Positions 18,221-26,744 of a stretch of 64,000 nt of DNA are shown piece after piece (the stretch's first letter is position 1; the number at the start of each line of letters is the position of its first letter). The notes under the pieces were generated by a model. That model was not told the DNA's origin and searched no databases. It was given only the letters and a program-made list of their open reading frames with translations. Position numbers and translations under genes: made by a program. The DNA is from CAVQEK01 sp964596645 (lineage in GTDB: Bacteria; Bacteroidota; Bacteroidia; Cytophagales; Cyclobacteriaceae), in contig CAZQVB010000007.1 of NCBI GenBank assembly GCA_964596645.1, forward strand, positions 78,925-142,924, given 5' to 3'.

Positions 18221-19144
18221 CTATTGCAGCCCACCGAAATTCTCCACCCGTACGCCGAACACCAGTACAGCGTTGGGCGGTATATCACCCTGGCCGGCCT
18301 CTCTGTAGCCATAAGTAGAAGGCACAAAAAATGTAGCCGAATCGCCCTGCTGCAGGTTTTCAAAACCCATGTGAAAACCGGGTATCACCTGTCCGGTTGC
18401 ATACCTGAACTGAAAAGGTGTAGGCGGCGTGCGCTTGTAAGAGTTGTCGTACTCATTGCCGCCTAGTGACTGGAGTATATAATGCGTAGTAATGGACTGA
18501 TTGTACACCGGTGTAGGCCCGCTGCCCGACTTGTGTATCACGTAGCGTGTGCCATATCGCTCGTCTATCTCAGCATTGAACGACTTATCCTCAATGTATT
18601 CATCGATTTTCACCAGTTCACTTTCCAGGTTTTTGATGGCTTCAAATTTCACATTGTACACCAATATGCTGTTGGCGGGCACATTGTTGCCAACGCTTTG
18701 ATTTTGATAGCCCAGTGGTGAAGGCACATAAATGGTGGCCGAATCACCCACCTGCAGTGCATGTATTCCAATGTTGAGGCCTGCGGTAGCCCCGCCCTCA
18801 TTGCCCTGGCCCAGCACAAACTCTCTTGGGTTTGTTTCACCAAAAGTATCGACAAACTTAGTCCCGTCCAGGGTAAATCCCTGAAAGCGCACCCGCACTT
18901 TGCCGCCATAGTATGGCATATAGCCATCGCCCTCATCGTGCACTTGGTAGTACACGCCCGATGAGTCGTATTGGGCATTGATGCCATTGCCGGTCAGGTA
19001 GGTCTGAAGCGTTTGGATATCCTGCTGAAAATATTGGTTGGCGTCATACACATCGTCCTCTTTGAGGCAGCCTGTCAGAAATGTTACTGAAATAAGGCAT
19101 GCCGCAAAAGCTCCTCGCATCCAATGTTGATCTACTTTTTTCAT
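18221..19144 (-). CDS. FKBP-type peptidyl-prolyl isomerase lipoprotein with two FKBP-like domains
   Basis: A 307-residue envelope protein. The signal ends in SVTFLTGC, a clear lipobox. The first FKBP-like domain runs from about residue 65 to 170 (GGKVRVRFQGFTLDGTKF ... PSPLGYQNQSVGNNVPAN), and the second from about 190 to 305 (PFQFRYATGQVIPGFHMGF ... VPSTYGYREAGQGDIPPNA). Several active-site aromatics of FKBP12 appear altered, so isomerase activity may be weak and the role partly chaperone-like. Its start overlaps the preceding FKBP gene as ATGA, so they are translated together. Location beside nrnA and ndk resembles the gldI neighbourhood known from gliding Bacteroidota. Confidence 0.88.
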   Translation of the reverse strand: MKKVDQHWMRGAFAACLISVTFLTGCLKEDDVYDANQYFQQDIQTLQTYLTGNGINAQYDSSGVYYQVHDEGDGYMPYYGGKVRVRFQGFTLDGTKFVDTFGETNPREFVLGQGNEGGATAGLNIGIHALQVGDSATIYVPSPLGYQNQSVGNNVPANSILVYNVKFEAIKNLESELVKIDEYIEDKSFNAEIDERYGTRYVIHKSGSGPTPVYNQSITTHYILQSLGGNEYDNSYKRTPPTPFQFRYATGQVIPGFHMGFENLQQGDSATFFVPSTYGYREAGQGDIPPNAVLVFGVRVENFGGLQ

Positions 19145-20016
19145 TCTTGTTTTTCTACATTTAACAGTTCTACATCAAATTTCAGTACACTGTTTGGGCC
19201 AATTACACCGCCTGCGCCGCGCTGGCCATAGGCCATGTTGGAGGGAATATACAATGTGCCTTTGCCACCTTCTTTGAAAAGCGCTATGCCCTCGTCCCAG
19301 CCGGGTATTACCATGCCCTGGCCTATGTTGAAGGAAAAGGGGCCTCTTTCCAGTGATGAGTCAAATTGCTCGCCATCCAGCAGCGAACCGGTATAGTGCA
19401 CTTCTACCTTATCGCCAGGTACGGGGCTCTCGCCTGTTCCTTCTTCTGTGATCACGTAACGCAGACCCGATTCTGTGCTTTGCGCCTCAATGTTCTCGCC
19501 CTTCAGGTACTCGTCTATTGTAGCGATGTCTTTCTGCAGTTGCTCTTCTGCTTTATCGGCCAGGTAGGCTTCATATTCTTCGGGAAGCATCACCCGGGTT
19601 ACGCCGATTTCGAAGGTAATATCACCGGCAGAATCAAGCTCGGCAGGCACCGCTGTTCTGAATGACTCTTCAAACAATGTTTTGGTTGGAATCTTCAACA
19701 CTACGCTGTCGCCTTCACTCAGTGTGAGCAGGGCCTTGTAGAAAGGGCCGCCATCTTGCCAGTCGCTCAATGATACGGGTATGGCTATTTCACCGCCTTG
19801 CTGCTCAGAAGAGAAAAGTACCGAGTCGGAAGCATCTTTATATAAAAAATTGAATCCTACATAAGAGCCATCCTGTGGCTTGGTGCCTTCCGTCTGGCGA
19901 ATAAACTTATAGCGGTAGCCATCTTCTGATTCTTGGAACTGATCGCCGCTGTCGCAGGCTATTCCGGCAAGGGCTATGGCAATAAATAATGCAATTGATT
20001 TCAAACTTTTTCTCAT
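19141..20016 (-). CDS. FKBP-type peptidyl-prolyl isomerase lipoprotein, GldI-like
   Basis: A 291-residue lipoprotein with signal ending LAGIAC. A divergent FKBP-like domain fills about residues 35-140 and a canonical one the C-terminal 105 residues: VEVHYTGSLLDGEQFDSS, GQGMVIPGWDEGIALFKEG, IPSNMAYGQRGAGGVIGPNS and FDVELLNVE. The canonical domain keeps the Tyr, Phe, Asp, Trp and Tyr positions of active FKBPs, so periplasmic prolyl isomerisation is expected. GldI, needed for gliding in Flavobacterium, is an FKBP lipoprotein in the same nrnA-ndk context; orthology here is an inference from synteny and family only. A role in general envelope protein folding is equally possible. Confidence 0.9.
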   Translation of the reverse strand: MRKSLKSIALFIAIALAGIACDSGDQFQESEDGYRYKFIRQTEGTKPQDGSYVGFNFLYKDASDSVLFSSEQQGGEIAIPVSLSDWQDGGPFYKALLTLSEGDSVVLKIPTKTLFEESFRTAVPAELDSAGDITFEIGVTRVMLPEEYEAYLADKAEEQLQKDIATIDEYLKGENIEAQSTESGLRYVITEEGTGESPVPGDKVEVHYTGSLLDGEQFDSSLERGPFSFNIGQGMVIPGWDEGIALFKEGGKGTLYIPSNMAYGQRGAGGVIGPNSVLKFDVELLNVEKQE

Positions 20017-20092
20017 GTCTCTACGATTTGTTTATTTTTTGTTTTCAGATAATTATTGGGAACTCAGGGCCATGCACGCTGGCCCGCTGATT

Positions 20093-21130
20093 TCAGAGGC
20101 TGGTTTCTTTGATGTGGTTGATCTTCAACTGTTTTTCATACGTTTTTACAATGGATTCAAATTGCACCACAGTGTCTTCCAGGTTCTCTTTGCTTGTGCC
20201 GCCGGCGGCATTGGGGTGCCCGCCACCGTCGAAGTATTTTCTGGCAAACTCGTTGACTGAAAAGCTGCCTTTGGAGCGCAATGAGAGCCTCACTCCTTCC
20301 GGCCGCTCTATGATCACGGCGCTGAACACTACGTCTTTAAGCGAGAGGCCGTAATTGACCAGTCCCTCAGTATCGCCTGTTTTGGAATTGTATTTTTTCA
20401 AATCTTCTGCACTGATCCAGAAGTAAGCTGTGCGAAATTTCTTCATCACCCTCAACTTTCTGCTTAACGCATAGCCGATGAATTTCAGTCTGTCGAGCGA
20501 GTTATTATCGTAAATCAGCTTACCTACTTTGGCCGTATCGGCACCCAGGGTTATAAGTTCTGCCGTCACCAGGTGTACGTTACGCGTAGTGTTGGGGTGC
20601 TTGAACTGGCCCGTGTCGGTAAGTATGCCGGCATAGAGGCATTCGGCGATGGGCGGATCGATCAATGCTTCGTCGCCCAGATCGCGGATGAGCTCGTACA
20701 CCAGCTCTGCCGTGGCGGCTGCCTCCACGCTCCAAAACTGATACGCGGCAAAGGGCTCCGGCTCCAGGTGGTGATCGATCAGCACCTTTGGGCAGGAAGA
20801 CTTACCGACAACCTCACCCAAAGCATTGATCCTTTTCAGACTGTTGAAGTCGAGGCAAAAAATGAGATCTGCATCGGCAACCAACTGGTCAGCTTCAGCT
20901 TTTTTGGCCTCATCATCATAATTGATCACCCGCTCGGCACCCGGCATCCAGCTCAGAAAATCGGGAAAATCGGAAGGCGAAATAACCCGCACGTTATGTC
21001 CTTTTTTTTGAAGGTATCCGGCAAGGCCGAGAGATGAACCCAATGCGTCGGCGTCGGGCTTGTAGTGCGTCGTGATGACGATTTGTCGGGGGGATTCAAG
21101 AATTTTTTTAAGAGAATTCAAGTGCTGCAT
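20093..21130 (-). CDS. nrnA: DHH-family phosphoesterase NrnA-like (oligoribonuclease/PAP phosphatase)
   Basis: NrnA-type enzymes degrade nanoRNAs and convert pAp (3'-phosphoadenosine 5'-phosphate) to AMP. The DHH domain has THYKPDADALGSSLGLAGYL near the N-terminus, LIFCLDFNSLKRI and LIDHHLEPEPF with the manganese ligands. The DHHA1 domain ends with GSFSVNEFARKYFDGGGHPNAAGG. At 345 residues the length is usual. Because cysNDC elsewhere in the window make PAPS, pAp removal would be a useful function for this protein, but the genes are 18 kb apart. It is divergent from ndk across a 301-base gap (21131-21431) in which I see only the ndk promoter element. Confidence 0.9.
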   Translation of the reverse strand: MQHLNSLKKILESPRQIVITTHYKPDADALGSSLGLAGYLQKKGHNVRVISPSDFPDFLSWMPGAERVINYDDEAKKAEADQLVADADLIFCLDFNSLKRINALGEVVGKSSCPKVLIDHHLEPEPFAAYQFWSVEAAATAELVYELIRDLGDEALIDPPIAECLYAGILTDTGQFKHPNTTRNVHLVTAELITLGADTAKVGKLIYDNNSLDRLKFIGYALSRKLRVMKKFRTAYFWISAEDLKKYNSKTGDTEGLVNYGLSLKDVVFSAVIIERPEGVRLSLRSKGSFSVNEFARKYFDGGGHPNAAGGTSKENLEDTVVQFESIVKTYEKQLKINHIKETSL

Positions 21131-21392
21131 AACTCCACCCGAAATGAGGGCTCAAAAACAGTGTGCAAAACTGCGAATAAAATGTAAGAAAGAAAAATAA
21201 CGCATACAGGCCGCAGCTGCATGCACAGTGCCAGACATTCTTTTCAAAAAACGGCATGTGTCTCAGTGTGTAATCAATCGTATGCCCCCTCCATGGTATT
21301 GTAATTGAGCGGGCCGCTATCCCTAACATCAATGAATGCCCTCGTGGAGGAAATTAATTGCGGCATCACCGGTCTATTCTGTTGTTGTCTTT

Positions 21393-21400
21393 TATTTTTG
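21393..21400 (+). promoter_or_regulatory. Probable -7 element of the ndk promoter
   Basis: TATTTTTG at 21393-21400 matches TAnnTTTG, the Bacteroidota -7 consensus, 32 bases before the ndk ATG. No clear TTG is seen 18-20 bases further up, so the assignment rests on one element. The rest of the 21131-21431 gap shows no gene. Confidence 0.4.
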
Positions 21401-21431
21401 CTGGCAGATCATTACAAAAATTAATAACGAT

Positions 21432-21851
21432 ATGTCAGGAAACAGAACATTTACCATGGTAAAGCCCGACGCAGTGGGCGACGGAAACAGCGGTGCAATC
21501 ATCAAAATGATGCAAGAGGGCGGATTTCGTATAGTGGCGATGAAGATGCTTAAACTCACCCCCGAACGCGCCGGACAATTCTACGAAGTGCATAAAGAAA
21601 GGCCATTTTATAAAGATCTTTGCGCCTATATGTCTTCAGGGCCCATCATTGCCATGATTCTGGAAAAAGACAATGCTGTGGAGGATTTTCGCAAACTGAT
21701 CGGGGCCACTGATCCATCGAAAGCAGAAGAAGGCACCATCCGGAAATTATATGCACGCTCCATAGAGGCCAACGCCGTGCACGGTGCCGACTCAGACGAA
21801 AACGCACTGCGCGAAGGCAACTTCTACTTCAGTGAGTTGGAGAAATTTTAG
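21432..21851 (+). CDS. ndk: Nucleoside-diphosphate kinase
   Basis: Ndk transfers the gamma phosphate of ATP to other nucleoside diphosphates through a phospho-histidine. The start at 21432 gives MSGNRTFTMVKPDAV, the standard N-terminus, and 139 residues; the upstream in-frame ATG at 21336 would add a hydrophobic leader not found in the family. The catalytic histidine lies in NAVHGADSDENA near the C-terminus, and ERPFYKDLCAYMSSGP is also conserved. In many Bacteroidota ndk is divergent from nrnA and the FKBP genes, as here. Confidence 0.97.
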   Translation: MSGNRTFTMVKPDAVGDGNSGAIIKMMQEGGFRIVAMKMLKLTPERAGQFYEVHKERPFYKDLCAYMSSGPIIAMILEKDNAVEDFRKLIGATDPSKAEEGTIRKLYARSIEANAVHGADSDENALREGNFYFSELEKF

Positions 21852-21873
21852 GGCAACCGTGCAATGGCCCTTC

Positions 21874-21912
21874 TGCTGGCGGAGTGCAACAATGAACACC
21901 TCTGCCAGCAGC
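21874..21912 (+). terminator. Probable ndk terminator
   Basis: CTGCTGGCGGAG (21874-21885) and CTCTGCCAGCAG (21901-21912) form a 12-bp stem with one mismatch and a 15-base loop, 22 bases after the ndk stop. Only four Ts follow at 21919-21923, so termination may be partial. Confidence 0.5.
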
Positions 21913-21920
21913 TTGCTGTT

Positions 21921-21984
21921 TTGATACAAACTTTGTTGAGAAACACTATTGATATCCCCTCTCAACAGTTTTCAAGTATCAAAC
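21921..21984. repeat. Long imperfect inverted repeat between ndk and the epimerase gene
   Basis: Three nested arms pair in register: TTTGATAC (21921-21928) with GTATCAAA (21977-21984), AAACT (21929-21933) with AGTTT (21968-21972), and GTTGAGA (21936-21942) with TCTCAAC (21961-21967). Together they make 20 base pairs broken by a 2-base and a 4-base bulge around an 18-base loop. It may be an RNA structure or a short degenerate mobile element. The remainder of the 322-base gap (21985-22173) shows nothing recognisable. Confidence 0.6.
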
Positions 21985-22173
21985 GCATACCTGCCATGGT
22001 ATATAGTCGCACCAATACAGGAGAGCAGGCCAGCTGAAATAAAAGTGGCGAGCGTTGCTGTTCACTTTGCCTTTCATGCAGGTGGCGGTGCGGGCGCAGC
22101 ATAGCATTTGCCAATCGCCCGCCACATATGTTTCAATTCAAACATTATTCCTCACCTACACCTTTTTGATATT

Positions 22174-23082
22174 ATGGAAAAAAATGTGCTCATCAGTGGC
22201 GGGTCAGGGTTGATCGGCACCGAACTCAGCAGAAGACTTACAAGCAAAGGCTATACGGTGGGACACCTCAGCCGCACTGCCGGAGGTAGTACAGCCGCCG
22301 ACCGCACCTTCGTCTGGGACATAGAGGCCCAGCATATTGATGCTGAGGCCATCACTTTTGCCGATCACATCATACACCTGGCCGGGGCCGGTATAGCCGA
22401 CAAACCCTGGACCGACGAGCGCAAAGAAGTATTGCACGAGAGTCGCATTGACTCCGCACGACTGCTTTATGATGCAGTGCAAAAGCAAAAAAAGACCATT
22501 CGCACATTCATCTCCGCCTCCGGCATAAGCATATATGGCCTCGATACCGGTGCAGCGCTGATCAGTGAAGACCGCAAACCAGGCACTGGCTTTGTGCCGG
22601 AACTGGCTGTAGCATGGGAAAAAGCCGCCGATCAATTTAAGAATCTGGGTGTGCGTACGGTGAAAATACGCACCGGCCTGGTGCTGACAGAAAAGGGTGG
22701 GCTGCTCGACAAAATGCTGATACCTACTCGCTTTGGGCTGGGTGCCCCACTGGGTAGCGGCGAGCAGTTTATGAGCTGGATTCATATCGACGATCTGGTG
22801 GGCATTTATATAAAAGCGCTGGAAGATACCACCATGCACGACGCCTACAATGCCGCCGCACCCAATCCCGTAACGAACGCCTACTTTATGAAGGCTCTGG
22901 CCAAGGCGCGCAGCCGGCCATTTTTTCTGCCCAACGTTCCCGGCATTGCACTAAAAATTGTGCTTGGCGATATGGCCGACCTGGTATTGGGTGGCAACAA
23001 CATATCTTGCAGCAAAATAGAGACGCAGGGTTATGATTTTCACTTCCGCACGCTGGAACAGGCCCTTGGCGACTTGATCTGA
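22174..23082 (+). CDS. TIGR01777-family NAD(P)-dependent epimerase/dehydratase (SDR39U1/YfcH-like)
   Basis: An extended short-chain dehydrogenase fold of 302 residues. The Rossmann motif GGSGLIGTELSRRL lies at the very N-terminus when the ATG at 22174 is used. HLAGAGIADKPWTDERKE, SASGISIYG, VKIRTGLVL, PLGSGEQFMSWIHIDDLVGI and NAAAPNPVTN are hallmark blocks of the TIGR01777 family. The DUF1731 C-terminal segment is present near LPNVPGIALKIVLGDMADLVLGG. The reaction is unknown for the whole family. It ends five bases before the convergent TonB-receptor-like gene. Confidence 0.9.
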   Translation: MEKNVLISGGSGLIGTELSRRLTSKGYTVGHLSRTAGGSTAADRTFVWDIEAQHIDAEAITFADHIIHLAGAGIADKPWTDERKEVLHESRIDSARLLYDAVQKQKKTIRTFISASGISIYGLDTGAALISEDRKPGTGFVPELAVAWEKAADQFKNLGVRTVKIRTGLVLTEKGGLLDKMLIPTRFGLGAPLGSGEQFMSWIHIDDLVGIYIKALEDTTMHDAYNAAAPNPVTNAYFMKALAKARSRPFFLPNVPGIALKIVLGDMADLVLGGNNISCSKIETQGYDFHFRTLEQALGDLI

Positions 23083-23087
23083 TTCTT

Positions 23088-25583
23088 CTAAAACTCCTTT
23101 TCCCCAAATTCACTCTTTATAAACCGGGCCTTGCTCTTCGACTTGTTCAGCGTGTAGCTCAGGTTCAGCACGATCACATCTACTTCGTAAATGTAGTTGG
23201 TGGTGGTAAAAAACTCACCCTCACGCCAGGTGGCTATGCTTTGCTCGTTGGCCTCCCACAAGCCCATGTCCATGTTGAGCCACTGCAGATTGGCCGTGAG
23301 CCTGTCATCCAAAAATGTCTTTTTCAATGACAGATTAGGCGATAGATAGCGTGAGTCTTCTCCCTGAGCCGTCACCCGTTCCGACAGGTAGTTGAGCGAC
23401 CATTGCAGGCTCCATGTGTTGCCCAGGGCAAAGGTGGTATTTACATTGATGGAAAACTGCCCCGCAGAGGTATTGATGGGAAGCTCGTCGAATGTGCCAT
23501 CGATGGCGTAGTGATAAAAATTGCCTCCGGCATATATCTGCCACCAGTCGGTAGGGTTCAGCTCGGCACCCAACTCTATACCGGCCGATCTGCCACGGCC
23601 CACATTGCTGTAAATCCTGTTGAGGATGGTGTCGTTGTATACCGTATTCACACGGTTTACAAGGTTTTGCACATTTCTGAAATACGCTGTCGCAAATACC
23701 GAGTGGTTGTCCCACTCTTTCACCAGACCAAGCTCTGCCAGATCGATAAATTCTGGCAACAGTTGCGGATCACCCTGTTCCAATGTCTCGCTATGCTCGC
23801 GCTCCGGAAAGGGATTCATCTTGAACGTGGTGGTGCGCTCCACCCTGCGGCTATAGCCAGCTTTTATAGATAAACCCTTGTCTAATTCATACTGCAGATT
23901 GACAGAAGGGTAGAACTGTACAAAATCATATAAGTATGTGGTGTCGATTAGTCCCTGTTTATCCTGCAGTTCCAGAGACCGGTCCATCAGCTCCATACGC
24001 AGGCCGGCACTGTAAGACCAGGCACCTTTTGCGCCGGACAACTGACCATAGCCAGAGTGTATGCTCCTCCTGAGGTTTACACTGCTGGAAAACTCCGGCA
24101 CCAACTCAAACATGCCCGTCTCCAGGTTTTTGCGCTCGTATATGAAGTCGCCGGTGTGGTCGAGCAGGCGATACTGATAGCCTGCCTCCAGCTTGCCTAT
24201 CTCCAGTGGTTTTGAGGTATAGTCTGCCTGAAAGCGGTAGCCGTGCAGCGGGTTGTCATTGGTGTTGTACTCATCCTGATACACAATATCTGTGTCGGGC
24301 CATCCGAGATTTTGGTTTACTGTTGGGCCTCCCAGCATGGTGTATTCGTAAAGAAATGAGGTGCTGATGCGGCTTTTATTTGCAAAATAATAGCTGTAGT
24401 CGAAGCTGCCCAGCACGAAGTCGCCGCGCCTTATGCGCAGATTATGGTTGAAATACTGCATGGTGTACAGCCGCTCGTCGGTAGGCAGGTAGGTGGCGTG
24501 ATTGTCATAGTACACAATATCGGCCAGTCTGTCTTTGGTATGCTTGCCAGCAAAGAAGCCGAGGCTGGCATGGTGCTGCGGCGTGGGCGTATAGGCAACG
24601 GTAAACCGGCCGGAACAGGTGATTTCATCGAAACTGCGCTCACCTTCAGACGGAAACCTAGTGAGCGTATCGCCTGCAATAGTGTACACATCGCCCACAC
24701 GCAATCCGCCAATATCGTCGCGCTGGTAGTTGGCGCCTGCGGCGATGTCCCATTGTTTGTGTCGGTAGTTGAGCGTAAAATCTGCTCCGTATCGCTGATG
24801 CCGCTCTGCATTGCTGTAGGTCTCTACGCTTGGTGCTCCGAGGCGTGCGTTGGCCTGAAAAAACAAGCCATCGGCGGCGCCTTTTTTTGTAATGATGTTG
24901 ACCATGCCTGCCGCGCCCTCCGGGTCATACCTGGCCGACGGAGTGGTGACGAGCTCAATATTTTCTATGGCATTGGCCGGAATCTGGCCCAACATGAGCT
25001 GGGCATCACCCTGCAAGGGCTTGCCGTTGATGAGGATGACAAAGCCGGTGCTGCCACGCACAGATATATCGCCATTGGCATTAACGGTAACAGAGGGCAG
25101 GTTCTTGAGTAGGTCGGTGGCACTTCCACCCTGTCCGGCCTGAAATGTACCTGCTTCAAACACCTGGCGATCGATGGTGTGGAAAGAAGTAGCTTTTTTG
25201 CCAGACACTTCTATTTCAGCCATCAACCGCTCATTTTGCTGCAGTACAATTGTGCCCGCATCGAAGGCAGCGCGCCCATCGAGCATAATGGGGGAAATAA
25301 CTTTTGAATCAAAGCCGACAAACCGGACCAACAGGTAATATGCCCCGGCAGGCAACTCGATGAGCGTGAACTTCCCGTCGGTATCTGTGACTGTGCCAGT
25401 GACCAAGGCGCTGTCTACTGCGCTATGTAGTGCCACGGTGGTGTAGGCAAGTGGTTGCTGCTCCGATGAGTCGATCACCCTGCCACTAATGTGCGCACGC
25501 GACTGTGCCAGGATTGGCTGCGTAGTAAGCCAAAAGATCAGGCATAAAAATATCATTGATTGTATGTGCCGTATGCGATTCAT
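23088..25583 (-). CDS. TonB-dependent-receptor-like outer-membrane protein (PF14905 type)
   Basis: A large outer-membrane beta-barrel of 831 residues. The ATG at 25583 gives a normal signal peptide (IFLCLIFWLTTQPILAQ); the frame extends eight codons further to a TTG. Residues about 30-115 form a carboxypeptidase-regulatory-like Ig domain (ISGRVIDSSEQQPLAYTTV ... GKFTLIELPAGAYYLLVRFVGF). The plug domain follows (GGSATDLLKNLPSVTVNANG, GSTGFVILINGKPL, IELVTTPSARYDPEGAAGMVNI), then a long strand-rich barrel. This combination is the outer-membrane beta-barrel family 3 of Bacteroidota, distinct from SusC. The cargo is unknown, and no SusD partner is adjacent. Confidence 0.9.
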   Translation of the reverse strand: MNRIRHIQSMIFLCLIFWLTTQPILAQSRAHISGRVIDSSEQQPLAYTTVALHSAVDSALVTGTVTDTDGKFTLIELPAGAYYLLVRFVGFDSKVISPIMLDGRAAFDAGTIVLQQNERLMAEIEVSGKKATSFHTIDRQVFEAGTFQAGQGGSATDLLKNLPSVTVNANGDISVRGSTGFVILINGKPLQGDAQLMLGQIPANAIENIELVTTPSARYDPEGAAGMVNIITKKGAADGLFFQANARLGAPSVETYSNAERHQRYGADFTLNYRHKQWDIAAGANYQRDDIGGLRVGDVYTIAGDTLTRFPSEGERSFDEITCSGRFTVAYTPTPQHHASLGFFAGKHTKDRLADIVYYDNHATYLPTDERLYTMQYFNHNLRIRRGDFVLGSFDYSYYFANKSRISTSFLYEYTMLGGPTVNQNLGWPDTDIVYQDEYNTNDNPLHGYRFQADYTSKPLEIGKLEAGYQYRLLDHTGDFIYERKNLETGMFELVPEFSSSVNLRRSIHSGYGQLSGAKGAWSYSAGLRMELMDRSLELQDKQGLIDTTYLYDFVQFYPSVNLQYELDKGLSIKAGYSRRVERTTTFKMNPFPEREHSETLEQGDPQLLPEFIDLAELGLVKEWDNHSVFATAYFRNVQNLVNRVNTVYNDTILNRIYSNVGRGRSAGIELGAELNPTDWWQIYAGGNFYHYAIDGTFDELPINTSAGQFSINVNTTFALGNTWSLQWSLNYLSERVTAQGEDSRYLSPNLSLKKTFLDDRLTANLQWLNMDMGLWEANEQSIATWREGEFFTTTNYIYEVDVIVLNLSYTLNKSKSKARFIKSEFGEKEF

Positions 25584-25878
25584 GCGGTTGCCATCATATT
25601 TTTTCAAACCGCGATATTACATATTCTGTCGCACTTGCACCGATCGATAATGGTCAATGAAAGTAAAGGCTTGCTGACCGTGGCTTGTTGGATTATTGAT
25701 CGAATGAGTGGTAAACCGTGCGGGATTGTTTATCGTCATTAGCTTCAGTATCAATGGGGCTTTTAGTGCAATGATAAACACCTGGTGGGAGTTGGTGCGT
25801 GAGGACACGTACCAATGCAGGCTGCCTTGTCTGCTTTAAATTATTTCAAGATCTCAGCATCTGTTAATGATTGGGCAG

Positions 25879-25899
25879 ATCCTGAAACGAGTTCAAGAT
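25879..25899. repeat. REP-like palindrome, copy 1 (one arm mismatch)
   Basis: Arms ATCCTGAA and TTCAAGAT (one base changed from the perfect TTCAGGAT) around ACGAG. Same unit, in the reverse orientation, as the copies at 26188 and 26329. Confidence 0.7.
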
Positions 25900-26185
25900 G
25901 ACATAGTCTTAGAGCTTTCGGCCTTACATTCCACCAATCACCAGTTTACGAGTCTACCAATCCACGAATCTCACTCCGAAACTGACGAAACACCTGCGCA
26001 AGGCCACGCTAAACGGCCAAAAGTGTTTCGAAGGTTTCTCCGGACAAGACTGAATAGAGGCGCTTGCATGACCCTTCTCATTTCATGGCCTGTAGCAAAA
26101 TCCAGGGAAGACGATAGTCGGACCAGTTAAAAGCAAAAGCCAATCCGCGATGAAATTCTTCGTCCTTCCGCCCTCTCTCATAAGG

Positions 26186-26233
26186 TCATCCTGAACTCGT
26201 TTCAGGATCTGTTGGCTATTGGCAATGGCCGCT
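26186..26233. repeat. 48-bp direct repeat unit A containing the REP-like palindrome, copy 2
   Basis: The palindrome at 26188-26208 has perfect 8-bp arms ATCCTGAA and TTCAGGAT around CTCGT. The whole 48 bases, ending TTGGCTATTGGCAATGGCC plus GCT, recur identically at 26327-26374. Confidence 0.85.
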
Positions 26234-26326
26234 CAGTGAAAACAGCGGGCGTGCTCATTTCCATGGTATGTGGTCCACAGACCATATCGTGCGGTCGGCC
26301 CCAGACGCATGCACCAACACATGCAA

Positions 26327-26374
26327 TCATCCTGAACTCGTTTCAGGATCTGTTGGCTATTGGCAATGGCCGCT
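26327..26374. repeat. 48-bp direct repeat unit B containing the REP-like palindrome, copy 3
   Basis: Identical over 48 bases to 26186-26233. After unit B a segment of about 25 bases (ACAATGCACGCCGGCCAGTC and neighbours) is inserted relative to unit A, and then both copies resume a shared GCGGGCGTGC stretch. Confidence 0.85.
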
Positions 26375-26378
26375 GCGG

Positions 26379-26401
26379 ACAATGCACGCCGGCCAGTCAA
26401 A
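26379..26401. repeat. Short dispersed repeat, copy 1
   Basis: ACAATGCACGCCGGCCAGTC followed by AAA. It recurs with two base changes at 26501-26523 and accounts for the extra segment in repeat unit B. Confidence 0.6.
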
Positions 26402-26464
26402 ACGGCGGGCGTGCGGCACTCGGAAATTTATCAGGATTTCATCATCTGTTTACTCTTTAGACGG

Positions 26465-26485
26465 ATCCTGAAACGAGTTCAGGAT
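26465..26485. repeat. REP-like palindrome, copy 4
   Basis: Perfect arms ATCCTGAA and TTCAGGAT around ACGAG, in the reverse orientation to copies 2 and 3. Confidence 0.8.
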
Positions 26486-26500
26486 GACCGTCCTTCTTAG

Positions 26501-26523
26501 ACAATGCGCGTCGGCCAGTCAAA
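26501..26523. repeat. Short dispersed repeat, copy 2
   Basis: ACAATGCGCGTCGGCCAGTC followed by AAA, two changes from the copy at 26379-26401. Confidence 0.6.
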
Positions 26524-26698
26524 CTACTTATCACACTAAGTATTGCCATTTCTGGCACTGAGGCCGCTATTATTTATGATATAAGCAAATCGCTCGTTCT
26601 GAAGCGCGAGGACTTGCCAATCTTTTAAATGAGCAATTGCTTGAACCAGACTTTTTTTTGTATTATTTTAATTTTCCATTTTTAAAAAAATGCCTCTG

Positions 26699-26710
26699 AC
26701 TACGCGTAGT
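26699..26710. promoter_or_regulatory. Perfect 12-bp palindrome upstream of the CBS gene
   Basis: ACTACGCGTAGT reads the same on both strands and ends 34 bases before the ATG at 26745. It could be an operator for a dimeric regulator. No convincing TAnnTTTG element was found beside it. Confidence 0.35.
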
Positions 26711-26744
26711 TAAGTAGAGATTGAAAACCTAAAACCGACGAGCT

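Larger units (their letters stand above)
25584..26744. other. 1.16-kb region without genes, carrying REP-like repeats
   Basis: Between the TonB-like gene and the CBS gene no reading frame has a family match, good start or coding-like composition. The short frames here run across the palindromic repeats listed separately and look like repeat translations. The area contains four copies of one palindrome and two copies of a further shared element. It looks like accumulated repeat debris rather than a lost gene. Confidence 0.7.

Noticed and set aside
25867..26130. Short frames in the repeat region after the TonB-like gene
   Set aside because: They begin in the REP-like palindrome and read as translated repeats without start signals or family likeness.
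25879..26485. CRISPR array
   Set aside because: The repeats are few, irregularly spaced and in both orientations, and no cas gene is present in the window.
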